A stretch of 64,000 nt of DNA. Origin: Mycteria americana (lineage: Eukaryota; Chordata; Aves; Ciconiiformes; Ciconiidae). The notes under the pieces are model-generated. The model ran no database searches, was not told the origin of the DNA, and worked only from the letters and a program-made list of their open reading frames with translations. This document shows positions 24,101 to 38,000 of this stretch, in pieces (positions within the stretch are counted from its first letter, which is position 1; the number at the start of each line of letters is the position of its first letter). The position numbers were made by a program, and so were the translations under genes. The stretch is taken from the NCBI RefSeq assembly GCF_035582795.1, contig NC_134365.1, forward strand, positions 138,287,077 through 138,351,076, written 5' to 3'.

Positions 24101-24884
24101 TTGCTTGCTTTGAGGCATTCTTTACATACTTCGGTGGTCTTGTGTAGATAGTGATGTTAGTACAGAACCTGTTATTTATCTTAAGAAGCTTCTACAAGAT
24201 AGCTGATCCCGATAAAATGCTTCAAAGACATCTGTCAATGCTAAACAACGTTGTTACCTTATATCCCTTACTGAAAAAAAAAGAAGCGTATAAATTTCCC
24301 AGCTGTTTCTTATACATTTAAACAGGGTTTATCTTTTCCCTTATCAGTTTACAAGTCTTATCTGTATTGCAGGTGATGTGCATTGATTTACCTCACCTTC
24401 ATGCTGGAATCCCTTACCAATCTATTCTGAACCAGAGCAAATCTTACCTCGGTAAACTGTGCTGAGCTTCTCCATCTGTAACATACTGCAATTACAAAAC
24501 CATTTGCAAATTTGTGTTTTCCAAAGGAAAAAAAAAAACAGAATTGAATTTGTATTGTCTGAAAAACAAGACTGTATCAGTGAAGAAAGAATAGCGAAGT
24601 TCATTTGATACCTGAAGAATGAAATATTATTTCCAAAAGAAAAAGTGATTTCAGTATATTATTTAAAGTTGGCAAAATATGGCCCTTCAAATACTCTTGG
24701 AAGAAATAAAATTGTACTTAAATCTCCCTGTGACATTTACTTGAATTTAGCCTACAGCATATCTACTGATTAATAATCAACGGTAGACTAAGACGCCGTT
24801 CGCTGAAAGCGCGTCTGTCTGCAGCTGGCCTTTGTGGGTATGTAAAATAGCAGACGGTGCCACAAGTGAGGTTGTTTGCGTCTA
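15110..24884. other. Intergenic DNA downstream of FANCB, no gene seen
   Basis: About 9.8 kb of mostly AT-rich DNA. Simple repeats: (TGTC)4 at 17018-17034 and (TTG)n at 19425-19441. Open frames are short and show no family resemblance. The part around 21100-21500 has a mixed composition with few homopolymers and could be a conserved noncoding element, but I cannot test that. Confidence 0.7.
19425..19441. repeat. (TTG)n microsatellite
   Basis: Five to six TTG units in intergenic DNA. Confidence 0.85.
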
Positions 24885-26040
24885 TGTGCGGTGGATGTCT
24901 GTCTTAAAACTGCACAGCGCATTTTTAAGACCACCTCTGGTGGCGGTGTTTATCGGCGGAGCGGGCAGGGAGCTTCACATAACCACAAAACCCCTTTCCG
25001 CGTCCCGCCTTGCCGGCACGCTCTCGCTGCGCTCCCCCGGCGGAGCCCGCGCTGCTGGGAGGAAGCCACCGGCGCTGGGAGCAGCCTTGCAGTCGCTCCC
25101 CGGCGGGCACGGCGGGGGGAGAATGCTCCCCGGGATCCCCGCCGAGGGGATGGTGCTTGTCCGGGGTCCAGCGCGTGTCAGGGCTTCCCAGCACAGTTTT
25201 GGCTGAGGCCAGCGGGCGCTCCTCACCCGTGGTCCCAGGGCACAGGCCGGGGGACCCAGGGCTGGTCCCGGGGAGCGGTGTAGCTGCCAGTCTGGGAGGA
25301 AGAGGGCTTATCGATGCAGAAGCAAGAGGGAGCAGCTGTGGGCCTGCTTTGGTTAGCGTTGACACGGTCTGTGTTCTTGGAGGTGCTTCGCTCTCGCGTG
25401 GCACGAAACCAAACGCCAAAAGCACTTTCAGTGACTGGCAGACCTCAGGGTGACCTCTCGCTGTGGCTCTTGTTTGCTTTGCCCGGTCAGTGTTTTGCAA
25501 GCCACCAGACGAGCAGGCAGGATGGCTCCAAAAAAGCCAAGTGCAATGCTGGCCGGCTGAGATCTCCACCCCGAGCAAGTGCTGTTTCTGGAGTGCCTCT
25601 CCGCCGGGCGTGAGCTGGAGGTGCCGCAGGGCCTGGAGTGCCGGCTGCCGAGCGCTCCGTCGCTTCTCTGCACCCCTCCAGCCCCGGCCTAAAAGGTCAA
25701 GGAGAGAAAAGTCATTACAGAGCGATTTAATAGCAGAAATCGAGGCGGAAGGTTCTGCCTGGGACTTGTTGAACTGGCGCTTTGTTAGCCCGAGCCTTTT
25801 TGCATCCTCCCTTCCCTGGGAGAGGCTCCCCATGATTTTCGACTTGGTAGCACCGGGGATGCTCTGCCCCCCGCCGCAGCTGCCGCGGGCCGTGCTGGCC
25901 TCGGGTGCCCCGTGTCCCCAGCCCGCAGGGAGGTGGCTCTCGCTGCGGCTGCGTCGTCACGGCCGGAGGTGATGCTCTGGGGGATGTGGTGGCAGAAACA
26001 GTGCTCCCACGCATATAAATAGCTCCGCGCACTGCTGGAG
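24885..26040. promoter_or_regulatory. Orphan CpG island
   Basis: The sequence changes abruptly from AT-rich to GC-rich, with frequent CG dinucleotides (for example GTTTATCGGCGGAGCGGGCA near 24950 and the run of CG-containing words at 25000-25270). It returns to ordinary composition just after 26040. CpG islands in vertebrates usually mark promoters. Neither flanking gene starts here: FANCB ends 9.8 kb to the left and GLRA2 ends 26 kb to the right. It may be the promoter of an unannotated, probably noncoding transcript (inference). Confidence 0.6.
26014..26021 (+). promoter_or_regulatory. TATA-like box at the edge of the CpG island
   Basis: TATAAATA in the context CACGCATATAAATAGCTCCG, an uncommonly good TATA match lying in GC-rich DNA. 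Transcription would start near 26045. An ATG with G at -3 follows at 26092 but opens only a 20-codon frame, so any product would be noncoding or spliced. No direct evidence of use. Confidence 0.3.
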
Positions 26041-29000
26041 TGACGGTGGCAGGGTACCATACTGCTGGTTTATTTATATCTCTGGAAGCGCCATGAGCTT
26101 GGTAACCGAGCATCAGGTTTGTGCTGTGAGTTATTTTGATTCTTTGTCCTCTTGACACAACCCGATTCATAAAAATCCTTGTTTTTCCCCATCAGTCTCA
26201 GCTTCTTCGGTGCAGTGGTAACTACCAGAAAAAGTTTGCCAAATTAAACAGGCAGATCCCAGTTCGGGAATACTTTACTGGTGGCCCAGAGTAAAAGCTG
26301 TGTATTCATCTGTCTGCACGTGGAGGACCAGGATGCACAAGCCTGGGTAGCCCCGGCATGGTCGTGCTTTTCAGCTGCTGCCGGGCTGGGAATGACCCAG
26401 CTAAGAGACTTTGTGATTCAAACCTGAAGCAAAATCATTTTTTATGAGGCGGGTGGTTAGATGTCACTTTGCAATGCTGAAAAATAAACATCTCCATTTC
26501 CAGTTTGAACACGAAGTGCCACCGTCTGACTTTCTGTTGCCAGCAGTAATTGATGGATCCATTTCCAAAGCACTCTGCTGGTGGTGGGTGGATGCAGGCG
26601 GCAGACCGAAGAGCAAACACGTCGGGAAGGGACTATTTCTGACATCGTGGCTGGAGATTGGCAGTGTGTGTGTGGTGATTGGGATGCAGGTGAGGAATCA
26701 TTTGTGGTGAGTAGGTTAATGCATTAGTCTCACGCAGCTGTCTCACCTTTAGGTGGACCTCATGTTTCAATCCTTGCTTTTTGCTAGAGAAAGAGGCCAG
26801 CGTGAGGGAGGTAAAGCAGTAGGTAGCAAATCATCGTAATTCTGCAACTTTGCTAACTCAACAATTAGTGTTCGTGGCCCTGACTGCATGTTTATGAGCC
26901 TTTGGGAAAAGGGGTGCAATGTTGAAGGGGGCAGAGGAAATAAATGGCTCCATAAGAGGCTTGTGAGCTGGACTTTTTCTGAGAAACAGCCTCCTCCTCA
27001 CATATAAAATGTGCTCCTTTGTAACATGTGCATTATGGAGATAATCTTTCTGATGGAAACCAACTGAGAGGCTGCTCTCTTAAAGCATACTAATAAAGTC
27101 TAGTATTTATTCAGGTGAATAAATACACTGTGACTTACTTTGCCTACACCCAGTAGTTCATTTATTTGCTTCAGGTTTTTTGCAAATATTAGGGAAAGGG
27201 ACATCTCAACAGTCATATGTCTACAGATGACTGTATGGGGAAATAACTGGTGTGAGCTATGCACTTTTATGTCTTTGCTACTACTTTACTGCTCAGCAAA
27301 AAATCAAGAGGCTTCCATATTAGAGACGAGGGAGGGACAGAGTACATTTGTGTGTAGGAAAATGTTTATTTCCCTCATAGCATTTTATTTGCCCATTTTT
27401 TTTTTTCTCTACTGTTTCACAGTATCATTATAAAGCACACTTGTTTTTTTCCTGGTAAGAACTGCCAGGCCTGCATTTAAAACAAAAAACCTTCCCAGCC
27501 CCCTGCACATGCCCAGGTAGTAAATGTCTAGAAGTAATTGTAGAAGCAAAGTTAAGGAGACAGTTTGTAATCAGTTTTTCTCCTTTCCAAAGGGGAAACA
27601 AAACAGTTTTTATTTCCAAAAGATTTCTTTGCCCCTTGATTTTGTCCTTCCAATGATAAACAAATCATTGACCTCTTTCTGGATGGGCTGTTTAATCCTT
27701 TGCTGAAACTGGAAGGCAACAGTGGTAGCAGGAGATTTGAAATACATGTTGTCTTCAGCTGAGAGCAGAGCTGTGCCCAAGGCACCTCTTAACACAATGA
27801 ATTCGTATGTCCACGGACCTTGAGGACTCAGCAACGCTTACACCTCTGTCAGTATGAAGCACTGATTTGTACAACAGAAGGGAGGAGAGGAACTTGCAGC
27901 CTGGCTGCTTCCTAACTAGTGGGGCCTGTTTCACTCCGATCTTGCTGGATTTGGTGAGACAACTGCATTTTGGCAGCCCTTCGAGCCCGGCGAGGAGTGA
28001 CCCAGAGGGGTGCGCGCCTGCCTGGAAGGAAAGAGATCTGCAGAGGAGCAGCAGCGCAGACTGAGGTGGCCCCTGCGGCTGCCGTCGGTACGTGGCCGCC
28101 CCGGTGCAGCCGGGGCTGCGCGGAGTCACCTCCGAGGGAGTCCAGCGGTTGTTTGCTTTTCTCTGTTTCGCGTGAGCCAAGGGGCGAGCTGAGTGATGTA
28201 CCTGGGTCCCACCTGACCAGCGTGGGCTGATGGCCAGGACACAGCTACAGGACTCATAGTTACTATTCTCTCAATAACAAGCTTAACCAGTGTTTAGCCT
28301 TAATGCTACTTATCGTCAAGCACCTTACAGTAATCTTAAAGTATTTTAATGGCCTATTTTGTATATTTATTCTAGCATTTTTATGAATCTATATCTAGCA
28401 TCCATCCACGTCCTCATTTCTGTCACTGAACTGTTGCTTACGTTTCATTACTCAGTACAAAATCCAATACTCCATTTCATTTGACGTCCAAAATTGAACT
28501 CTTCCAACACAGCCAAATGCCACCTAGTGCTTAAAGCAGGAGTTGCACTGAGTCACGCTGCTGTGTTGCGTGCGACAAACTCGCTGCTAGAATCATTTTT
28601 AAAGACAGCTAATTTATCTTTGTGATTAGAGAAGTCTGTTATAAAATCGATGTTTGCTGTGAGTAAATCAATTTGTTATCTCCTAATTAGAACACTATAC
28701 AGTTGCAAAGCATCATTTAATTGTGATGAGATGCATTTTCCCAAAGAAAATGTTTCCCACTCCATTCTAACTATAGTTTGTATACATAATATATATATAG
28801 TGAGCGTTTCCCAAGATACCTCTTGATTGATGCACTGCCACAGACAGGATGGAAGGCCAGCTGGTTAGCATGGGACATCTGTTTTGCCCCCTACATAAGT
28901 GACATTTTGCCACTTCTGAAAAGCCACCCAGAATTCTGTTATGGAAGATCGTGGCATTTCTGTTTGTGTATTCCTTAGTTATTTTTGTGTTTTGCAAAGA

Positions 29001-32000
29001 CGTGTTTTCTCCAGTGTCGTGTCATTCTGCTAGTAGACGTAATGTGAAGACAGAACCTGCTCTGTGGAGAGGAATTGCCTTGTTTTCCCTGCTATGATTT
29101 CATAGCAGGAGCTCTCCTCTTGCAGGCTACCGCACTCTCAAGCTCTGCATTTTTTTGCTGAGGTTTCCCCTGTTCAATGGTACTCTCATGCCAACTAGGA
29201 GCATCTCCTCCAGGGATCAGCCTTGTGGGTTAGCCTGCGTTCACGGGGAGCAGCGTTTGTGCAGCATGGGAGCTGGCTGGATGCTCCTGCAGGGTGCTAA
29301 GCCTCCCCTTGGGACTGGTACCTATGGGCGCACCGTGTTGCTGTCAACCGCAAGTGAGGAGGGACTGTGCAACCCAATGCTCAAAGCTGCCCGCCTGGCA
29401 AAGTGTGTCCTGCAGCGTGGGGAGCGAGGCCGTGGCACGAGGCCACGAGAGCAGGCAAGGCACCGGATGCTCCTGCCCGTGCCCCTGGGAAGGGTGCTGC
29501 GGCAGCACTCCTCTGCGCTTGCTGGCGGTTGGTACCCTCTGGCACTGCCAGCGCGGGATGACAGTATTACACTGCTAAGGGAGGACAGCGTCGGGCACCC
29601 AATTCCATCAAGTCTGCGCAATGAGTGAGACAGATGATGTCGTTCTTCCTCCCTTACACAGCTTTCTGTGACGCTTTACTAATCACGACCTGATGCTTGC
29701 CCTGACCCAGCCTGGAATACAGATGTCACGTGTGTACAGTGTGACCGCTGCAATGCCAGCAAATCCAGTGCCTGTCCAGGCGTAAAATGCCATCCCTGGT
29801 CCTGGCTTGGCATGAGAAGTGTTTCTGAGAACCGTATCTGGTGGCATCCAACTCTTCGCTTGCTTGGTCTCTCTCAATGCACCACAGTTCCTGATGCAAT
29901 CTGCTGTTGCTCTGCACTCATTTCTCTTGCGTTGACCCACAGAAAGATGTTAAGAAAGGGAATTGTTCATCCACCTTTGTATGAAATTGAGCTCTGAATG
30001 GTAAAGATCATAAACAAAACTAATAGCTTCTGAAAATAAATTAGTACCCAGAATGCAATAGATGGTCTCCAGCCACAGAAGAAAACAGTGCCTGGCCTGA
30101 AAGGTGTAAACTCCTAAAATAAACAGCACAACTTTTAACAGAGACATACATTAATTTTTCAAACTATTTTTTATATTTATATAATTATATTCACATAGAA
30201 AAGAGAGAAAAAAATAATTTATAGATTATTCTGGACAACCTCTTCTCTGTGCAACTTCTCTGATGTTTGTGGAGTTACAGGAGGAGAGGGTTTGGCTTTT
30301 CATCTTGATAGGGTGAATGTGCTAGAGCAGAAACAAAGAATTTATCAAAGCTGACCAGTACATAATACATCTATTTATCTATTTTTTGGCAACTTTTCTT
30401 TTTTTGCCATCTTTTTTTTTTAGTGAAGATATCTGTATAGAGGACTGAAAGACGATTGTGATTAAAGTTTCTGAAATGCTGGTTTACTTTTAAAAGCTGC
30501 AGTAAAAAGCCCAAGGAAAAAAAATCCTTTTTTACAGGAACCGATAGTCATTTATAAGGGAGCTGATCTCACCCAACAGACTTTGAAGTTGATAATTAAC
30601 CAGAAACGGGAAGGTTCGTCATTTGGTAATGAGCTGCCTACAAACCCATCTGATGAATAAAGGCTGTCAAACAAAATCTCTTGGCATGGCACATCCACCT
30701 GCAGGGCTTACTACAGATGGCACGACAGTGTCTGACTATCTGATTCAGTCAAGAGATGCCGATGAAAAAGTGGTGCTCTGGATAATATTTTCTAATTCTT
30801 CAAATGCTGCAGGAACAAATGATAGAATTTCTATATCCTCGACCATGAATTTCAGGGGAGGGAGAGAAACACAGTCCCAGTCCAGTGTTAGAAGCGAAAC
30901 ACAGCGTAAAACAACAAAATTACATATGCATTATTTAACACCATTACTGGAGAGGATGCAGTGGTGGGGAAAAAGCTGCTATAAGAGGATGAAATGGAAT
31001 CCCAGAACATTTATAATATCCATCTTCCCTGTGGCACAGACTGGCATACATACAGCTAGCCGTTATTTGTGGCAATTTGTACAATTCAAAGCTGCTTTTC
31101 ACCCCTTTTTAAAAGGCCTACCCAGTAGTCTTTACTCAAAGGAAAACTGTAAATGATAGTTACTGAAAGCTGGAGCTCCATTCATCTAATAATATAGAGC
31201 TGAGTTGTACAATGAAAATTGTCAGTTCTTTAAGGCTATGTCGCAGTGCTGTAGGCACCGCAGATGTTAAAGCTTTATGGAGCTTACAGGGTACCATGCA
31301 TGTGTGTAAAAGTCCATTGGATAAAAATATATGGTGATAAAGAAAGATATCTTTCCTCTCTCCAAACCAAAACGTGTTCTGGGCTTCATTCAACTACCTT
31401 CCTCATTGTGAAGAGCTTCATCAGCACTTAACCCAAGATAAGTTGCTGCAAGCTAACCCTAGGCAAGACATAAAAATGAACAAAAAGGGCCCACCCTGGT
31501 CGTGTGCAGAGGCAGCTGGTTTGCAGCTGGCCGCACGGGTTTGCAGGAGCAAATGTAGCTGTGCGGTTCCCAGGGCCGGCTTCTCCCAGCAGCGAGGGAG
31601 TTCCTTGGTGAGCAGCCCAGCTACCTCTGATCAGTCACGGTGATCAAGGCTCATGGGCTGCACCGTTCAGAGGGGACAGGGCAATTGCTCTGCAGAGACC
31701 CCCATCGCTAAGGCTCAGTGTAGCTCATGGTGTACAAAATACCTGTGAGCACCTTCAAATTCCTTTCAATAGAAAGTGCTTCTCTGCATCAGCCGCCAAA
31801 GAGCAGGTAGCACAAGCAAGGGTTTATTGCTTGCTGCCATTACCAGCAGATAGGGTTGCCTGGATCATTTGGGCAAAACAGGAGCCAGGTATACAGCTGT
31901 TCCAGCCACCTCTGTGCATGCATCGTACCTCATCTCAGGTAGGGAGTCTGCCCGGAACCTGGCAGAGCCCAAAGGATGGGGAGATTTGTAACAGAAATGT

Positions 32001-35000
32001 GAAGATGGGTAGGAACAAAGTACTAAGGGAAGTGAGTGTGTGTGACTGAGCACCAGAAGAACCAGCAGTACAAAGGGTTAAATGCATAGATACCCCCCTG
32101 CAAAGACACCATTTCCAGGCAAATGTTGTTATACCAAGCCAAGAAGACTTACACTATTAGAAGATCCCAGCCCAGATGACTCTCCAGCAGACCCTGCACC
32201 CTAACAACAGGAGGGTGGCACCAACATGGCAACTTATCACATATAACATAGCACATATGCTTTTTCCTATTAGCCCATGAGGAAGATAGACCGCTTCCAA
32301 ACCAGTAAAAACAAGCAATGGGCAGCAACCTGGCCTAGGAATTAGAGACCTGAAGTCAACACGATGCTCAGACTAGGGACCGCTCCATAAGAGCTGATGG
32401 TTCCTAATGGATATGAGATCCGTCCAGAATGTCATTTTGTGTAGCCCTCAAAAGGAACCCCACGGACAAATGGAGGACTTGACACAAATGGTGTCCCTTG
32501 TCCTCAGAGTCATACACAAGTTATCCAAGTCAGATCTGAGCACAGACATCTTGGTGCTTGTGAGTATGTGGTATAAGGGAATGGGTGAACAAAATGTATG
32601 AGGGAATGGCTGTGAACAGGTGAAATTGACTTTCTTGGAGATGTTTGTAAAGAAATATCACCTTCTCCTTCCATAATATCTTATGCTGAGTTTTGTACCA
32701 CTAATTTCCATCCAAGTAGACACATCTGGCCAGGTTTAATAACTCTAGCTGCCTCCCAGGCAAGCTGGATCAGGGTGAATTTTGCTTGTCATGCTTTGCC
32801 CAGCTGTAAGGACCATGTTCCAGCAGACCCCGGCTGGCCCTGTGTGTGATGAGCTTGGCTTTGGCAGGTTGGGTCCGGGCTGCACACCAAGCTGAAGTGG
32901 TGTAGCTGTTTCCCAAGGCAGCCTTGGAAATGGCGTAGTCATGTTCATGCCTAATAAACCTGGCTCCACGTGAGCTTCCTCTGATGGAGGAAGCCTGTGC
33001 ATCACTGGTGCCAAGGGATCGTTAATTTGGAATGGCATAAAATGCCCTCTGTTTACAGTGGGTTGATTAGCTGACCAGTGGAGGATACTGGCATGTGAAA
33101 GGCAGGAATGGTGTCTGTTCTTTATGTTTCACATCTGTGGGATTTCCTAGAGAGGGCTATCAGCAACGTGTTGACCCGCTGAATCCTAGAGTGGTGTCTA
33201 AATATTGATTAACCCCTTACGCAGTCATTTGTTATGTTTTGTAAGTGCAAACTAAGAACAGATTGACGTTTGGTTTTTTTTTTTTGTAGATTCATTTCAA
33301 GGTAATTGAGACTAATGTCGCAGTGAGTAGAAAAAATATTTCCCACTCCCCCAGTGCCAGCACACACAGGACATGTATGACTGCTGTAGTGACACCGTCT
33401 GTCTTGAATGTAATTTAATTTGTGGAGTCTCATACATGCAGCAATAAACAATGTACTGACTGTATTATTTGACTGAACTCACAAACCTTCACTTTAATTG
33501 CATTTTAAGATATTTTTTGACATCTGAGATACTTTAATTATGAAGGTTAGGAACAGCTCCACAGGCAGGGTTAAAATGAAGTTTGTACTCAAAAAGTTTC
33601 ATTTTCTTAGTATGTGCCCTCCCCAAATGACATCAGTTGCATTTTCTAAGGCTTTACAAATTAAACATACTGATTAGAAATTAAAGTAATTCATATTAGT
33701 ATGCCAGAGCACGTAACAACCAATGTACGGATTTTTTTTGTGTGCGTCCTTTATCTCCCTAGTAAAAGCACACAGTGTTATCTCTTGCTTCGTACACGGC
33801 AGCAACATTATGAAGGAGTTACCTCTCCCCCTTCCCCCCCTGCTGAACTCAAACCGACTGTGTTTACTCGCAAAACACGAAGGTTGTGAGCTACACAAAC
33901 CCTGCTGCGTTACCTGGTCTCTGAAACACTGAACTGAAGCCCTGCTGGAGGAGTTATAAAGCATTTCGAGTGCCGACCTGCTATTTGACTGCGCAGCGCA
34001 GAGGTACACCTCACACCTATGGAAGCCTTATGCCAGTGTTAGTTTCCTTATGCATGCCCTTTGGAAGGAGCAGCGGTCATCTGCAGCTGCTTTTCCTCAT
34101 AACTGGCTGTCCCTCAGACACCAGAGGTGGCTGGTCACTGTAGTTTGCTAAGACAGCTCTGCAGAGGACATTTCCCCAAACATCTGCCTCTGCGCCCGGC
34201 AGAGATGAGGCCACGCAGCCCTAAGTGGGGGCCATTTCCAGGAGCACATCTCCGGTGCCATTCTTGAGTCATGGCTAGAGAAAAGCCTTGTAGGGGCTTG
34301 TGCTTACGACCAGCCTTTAGTGTGCAACAGATAAACTCGCAAAAGAAAAGGCTGGTGAAGGGGAGAGGGGCGAGAGCCGGTTAGCCCGCTGCGGCTGCAA
34401 CCACCAGGCTGACCCCACAGCCAAATCTGCCAGACCAGACTCCCATGGGGATGCCACCTCCAGGTCACCCTGGGACCTTCCGTTGCTCTCCAGGAGGCTG
34501 AGCAATTTATTCTAACAACACAAGGAATAAGAGGTTGCCTCTTCTGAAAAAGAACAGTTTTTCGTGGAAGATAATTTTCAAATGCGGAAACAATAAGGTC
34601 AAAACCGACTGTTGTTCCAAAATATTTTTTGAAAATCACAAGATACTTGCTATATCTCCTCAGGAGAAGAAGAAGGGAAAGGAAAATTTGACTGTAGAAG
34701 TATGGGATGTGTACAGGAGAAGCTGAGAGGTGGTATGGTTTAACAGAGAGCTGTTTGGCAGGAGTGATGCTATAAAGCCCCACATTGCCATGAGTTGCTC
34801 CAGGAAACCAGGCAGCTGTCTGTCCAGGTAGTCTTGCGGTTCCCGTTTCTTTAGCATTGATTTGAAATGCATGTTCTGATTATTTATTTTTAATGTTTTC
34901 CCCTCAAGGTGTCACTGCAGGGTAGACTTGAGGCTATTTACAAACGCCAGCTGTGTATTTTCATTCCTAAAAGTGTTTGCCTTCCTTTGAAAGGCAACCT

Positions 35001-38000
35001 TAACTATAAACACCTTGGGTAAATAATGCATGGTTTGAAGGTAATGCGACATCTCCATATAATGTCAGTCTCCCTTAGGTTACTCTTCTTCACTTTTTCA
35101 TCTTTTCTCCATCTTCCTGTAGTTCACCTGGGAAGAGGAAGAGTTGTGAATGTATAAGGCATTGGGTTTAAGCCCATTGAAAAGCAGCTCTCTTGCTCGT
35201 ACTAGAGAAATGCTGATCTGGGATACCATGTGTCCTTCCTGTCCCTGCAGTAAGGCTGCTACCCCCACTAGCATATTATTGACAGCCCTTTCCGGGAGCC
35301 CTTTCATTTTCTGTGCAAATCTTCAATCCAAGAGGATGTCAGCCCCAACTGACTCTTTACCTGGGATCTCAGGTGGTCAAAGGCTTAGGGAGAACAACAC
35401 AGATTTACTTCAAGTGCTTGCCTCTTCGTTGGACAGGAATTGAGGCAGGCTCTTTTTTTATTATTTACTCTCAAAGTGGTGCAATTGATAGAAACCTCCA
35501 ATAGTCTGTGAGAGGAAAAATCAATTCTTCCACTGGCAGTAGGAGAAATAAAGCCTTATACTCCTAAGCCTTCCCTACTTTACAGTAATCCCTGTTGCCT
35601 TGTCTAGCCCCTGTGACACCTCCATCTGAGGGCAAGACACATGCCAGTTGGACAAATGTGCTGATCATTCAGCCAGCAGTTGTTAAAAAGAATGTGTAAC
35701 AGCTGAAATCTGCCTATCTTTCTGTCAGGGAGATGAGGGGATTAATGAAGGGATTAATTTTTTTAATTCCCACCCCCCGAGATCTTGTAGGGTATTTTAA
35801 ACATGTACATTACATTTGGTTGCAGTTAGCCAGAGAGCTCAAAAGTGATGGTTCATAAGCATCGTTTTCTTAGGACACAAAGCTACTGGATAAAAAATAC
35901 CCAGTAGATAAGCTAGAGAAGTTTCTTCTACTGTGACTTGGATCCTGCAAGATCACTCATCTACTTGCTTATGCATGGGTTGCAGAGAGATGAGTGAGAA
36001 GATGTAACTGCTTATTTATTTAAGCATCCTCTATAAAGGAGTTAGTACTCTCTATAGGCATGGAAGGAAATGGGGAGTCTACTACTGCTTGGGTTGGTTC
36101 CTGCTCTGCTCCCTGGTTATTGTGTGTCCTATATGTAATGCAGCCAGCTGCTAGTGACAAGTATCTTCATCACAGATGGTGCTTGCAAATAACGTTCACC
36201 ACAGTCTTAGCAGATACTGTGATGGAGCCAATGAGCCATGGAAACTGGCCCATCTTCTTAGCCTGGAGTGCTTCATGCACGTCAAGTTCAAATGTGTCTT
36301 GGTGGGAGAAGGTAGCTCTCGCTGGTGGTCTTCATTCCACTTCTGTCTTGTAGACATTTTGACTCCAGGCTTTCTTGACTGTTTTCTCCTGTCCCATCTG
36401 CTTAACCAAGTACTTGATCAAGCATCCCTAAGATGGAAAGTAAGCACACAGTGAGAGTCAGCAAGCAGAGTCTGGCTTCTACCTCTCCTCTTCCCCCAGC
36501 TGCATCTTGTCTTGTGGTCTTCATCTCTTTCGCGTGACATTTTCCTGTTGTTGAAAACATTAACATATTAACATCGCTACTTTTGCTGTCAGTAGCAGAA
36601 CATCAGAGCTACCTCTCAGAAAACTGATTGGGTCAACAGTGGGTAGTATGGGGAGAATCTGAATTACAGCACGCCTGGCTGACATATATAGAGATAAGCA
36701 ATTAGAGGCTATTAAGCTGAGCATCCCTACTTGTGATGCAGTTGTGATGATGTTTTAAGCCAGCCTCTGCAATCTAATTATGTTCACTAACTGTATCAAG
36801 AGAGTGTTATGAGGGTGATACTTCAATCACTCAAAAGTTAGAAAATACCAGCATTTAGGTTATCTCTGTGATCCAAAGTGCATATTATACAGCAGTCTCC
36901 AATTACTGTCTTCTAAATATATTTTTAAAATTCCCTTTAGAACATGAAATCTAAACACAAGAGCAGGACTTGGAGGCTAGGCATGGGCTGAAATCTTCCT
37001 GGTGACTGCTATCCTAGCTTGTAGGGTGTACACGGTTAATGAGAATTCACTCGCGCCCCAAAGTTCACAGCCCTGTCAGCTTTCAGATACCTCCGGCCAC
37101 TTCTTTCCTCACCCTGTGCTGCTGCTCTCCAAAATAACGTTGCTCTTTTCCAGCAGGACTGTGGTTCGCTGAGCCCAACAGCCTATTTGCAGAAATCGTT
37201 TCCTACCTGCAGCTTTCTATTTTAATGGACCCTCATCAGGATTCCTCCCTCCCACCTTTACATGTGTGGGCACCCTCTGTGGCAGGTGGACTTCAGAGTC
37301 ATCATTTAACACCAGGCTGTTGTGAGATTTGGTTGCTGCCTAGTAAAAGGACAGAAATGAAGTGTGGAAGTCCCACAGTGTGCAGAGCCTGGGGCCCGGG
37401 CTTGCCCAGAGTGACAAGTCTAGAAGGGCTCTCACCACGAGACCAAGAAGAAGGCAATGTGCAAATCATTCAGAGGAAAAATCATCACAGATTACCACCC
37501 CTGAACCCACGAAGCTTATGTCTACATTGCAGCCACGGATGTAATTGCTGTATACGCTGGCATATCCGAGCAGGCTTAACCTCACTAATTCAATAATAAT
37601 AGCAAGTTCAAGCAATTCAATAACAGTACAAGCTCAATCACAGTAACAACAGCAGTGAAGATATAACAACACGAACTTCATGTCCATGCCATTTCCCAGG
37701 CAGCCAGGGTCTCAGATGACCTGGACAGCTTGGAGATATCAGGTCATAGGTTTCAGTGCATTGTTATGATCATACCTGTCAACTAAATTAAAGCTACCTC
37801 ATATGTGCACTACAGTGCATACCTCGGATTTTATCACAGGTATAAGAAACAGGATGATTTAAGAGTGGCATATACCATTTACCTGTCCCTGAATATGATT
37901 ATGACAAATCAAATGTGAACACTGCTAATCAATTAAACAACTTGTGAATTAATTTCTTCAGGCACAGCTAAGTGCCAGATTTCAGTACGATACAACTATG

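Noticed and set aside
24832..25283. Overlapping plus-strand open frames of 124-147 codons in the GC-rich island
   Set aside because: Several frames are open at once because stops are rare in GC-rich DNA. No start context, splice pattern or domain supports any of them.
29155..29628. 157-codon plus-strand open frame
   Set aside because: It lies in a GC-rich patch with competing open frames on both strands and has no recognisable domain.
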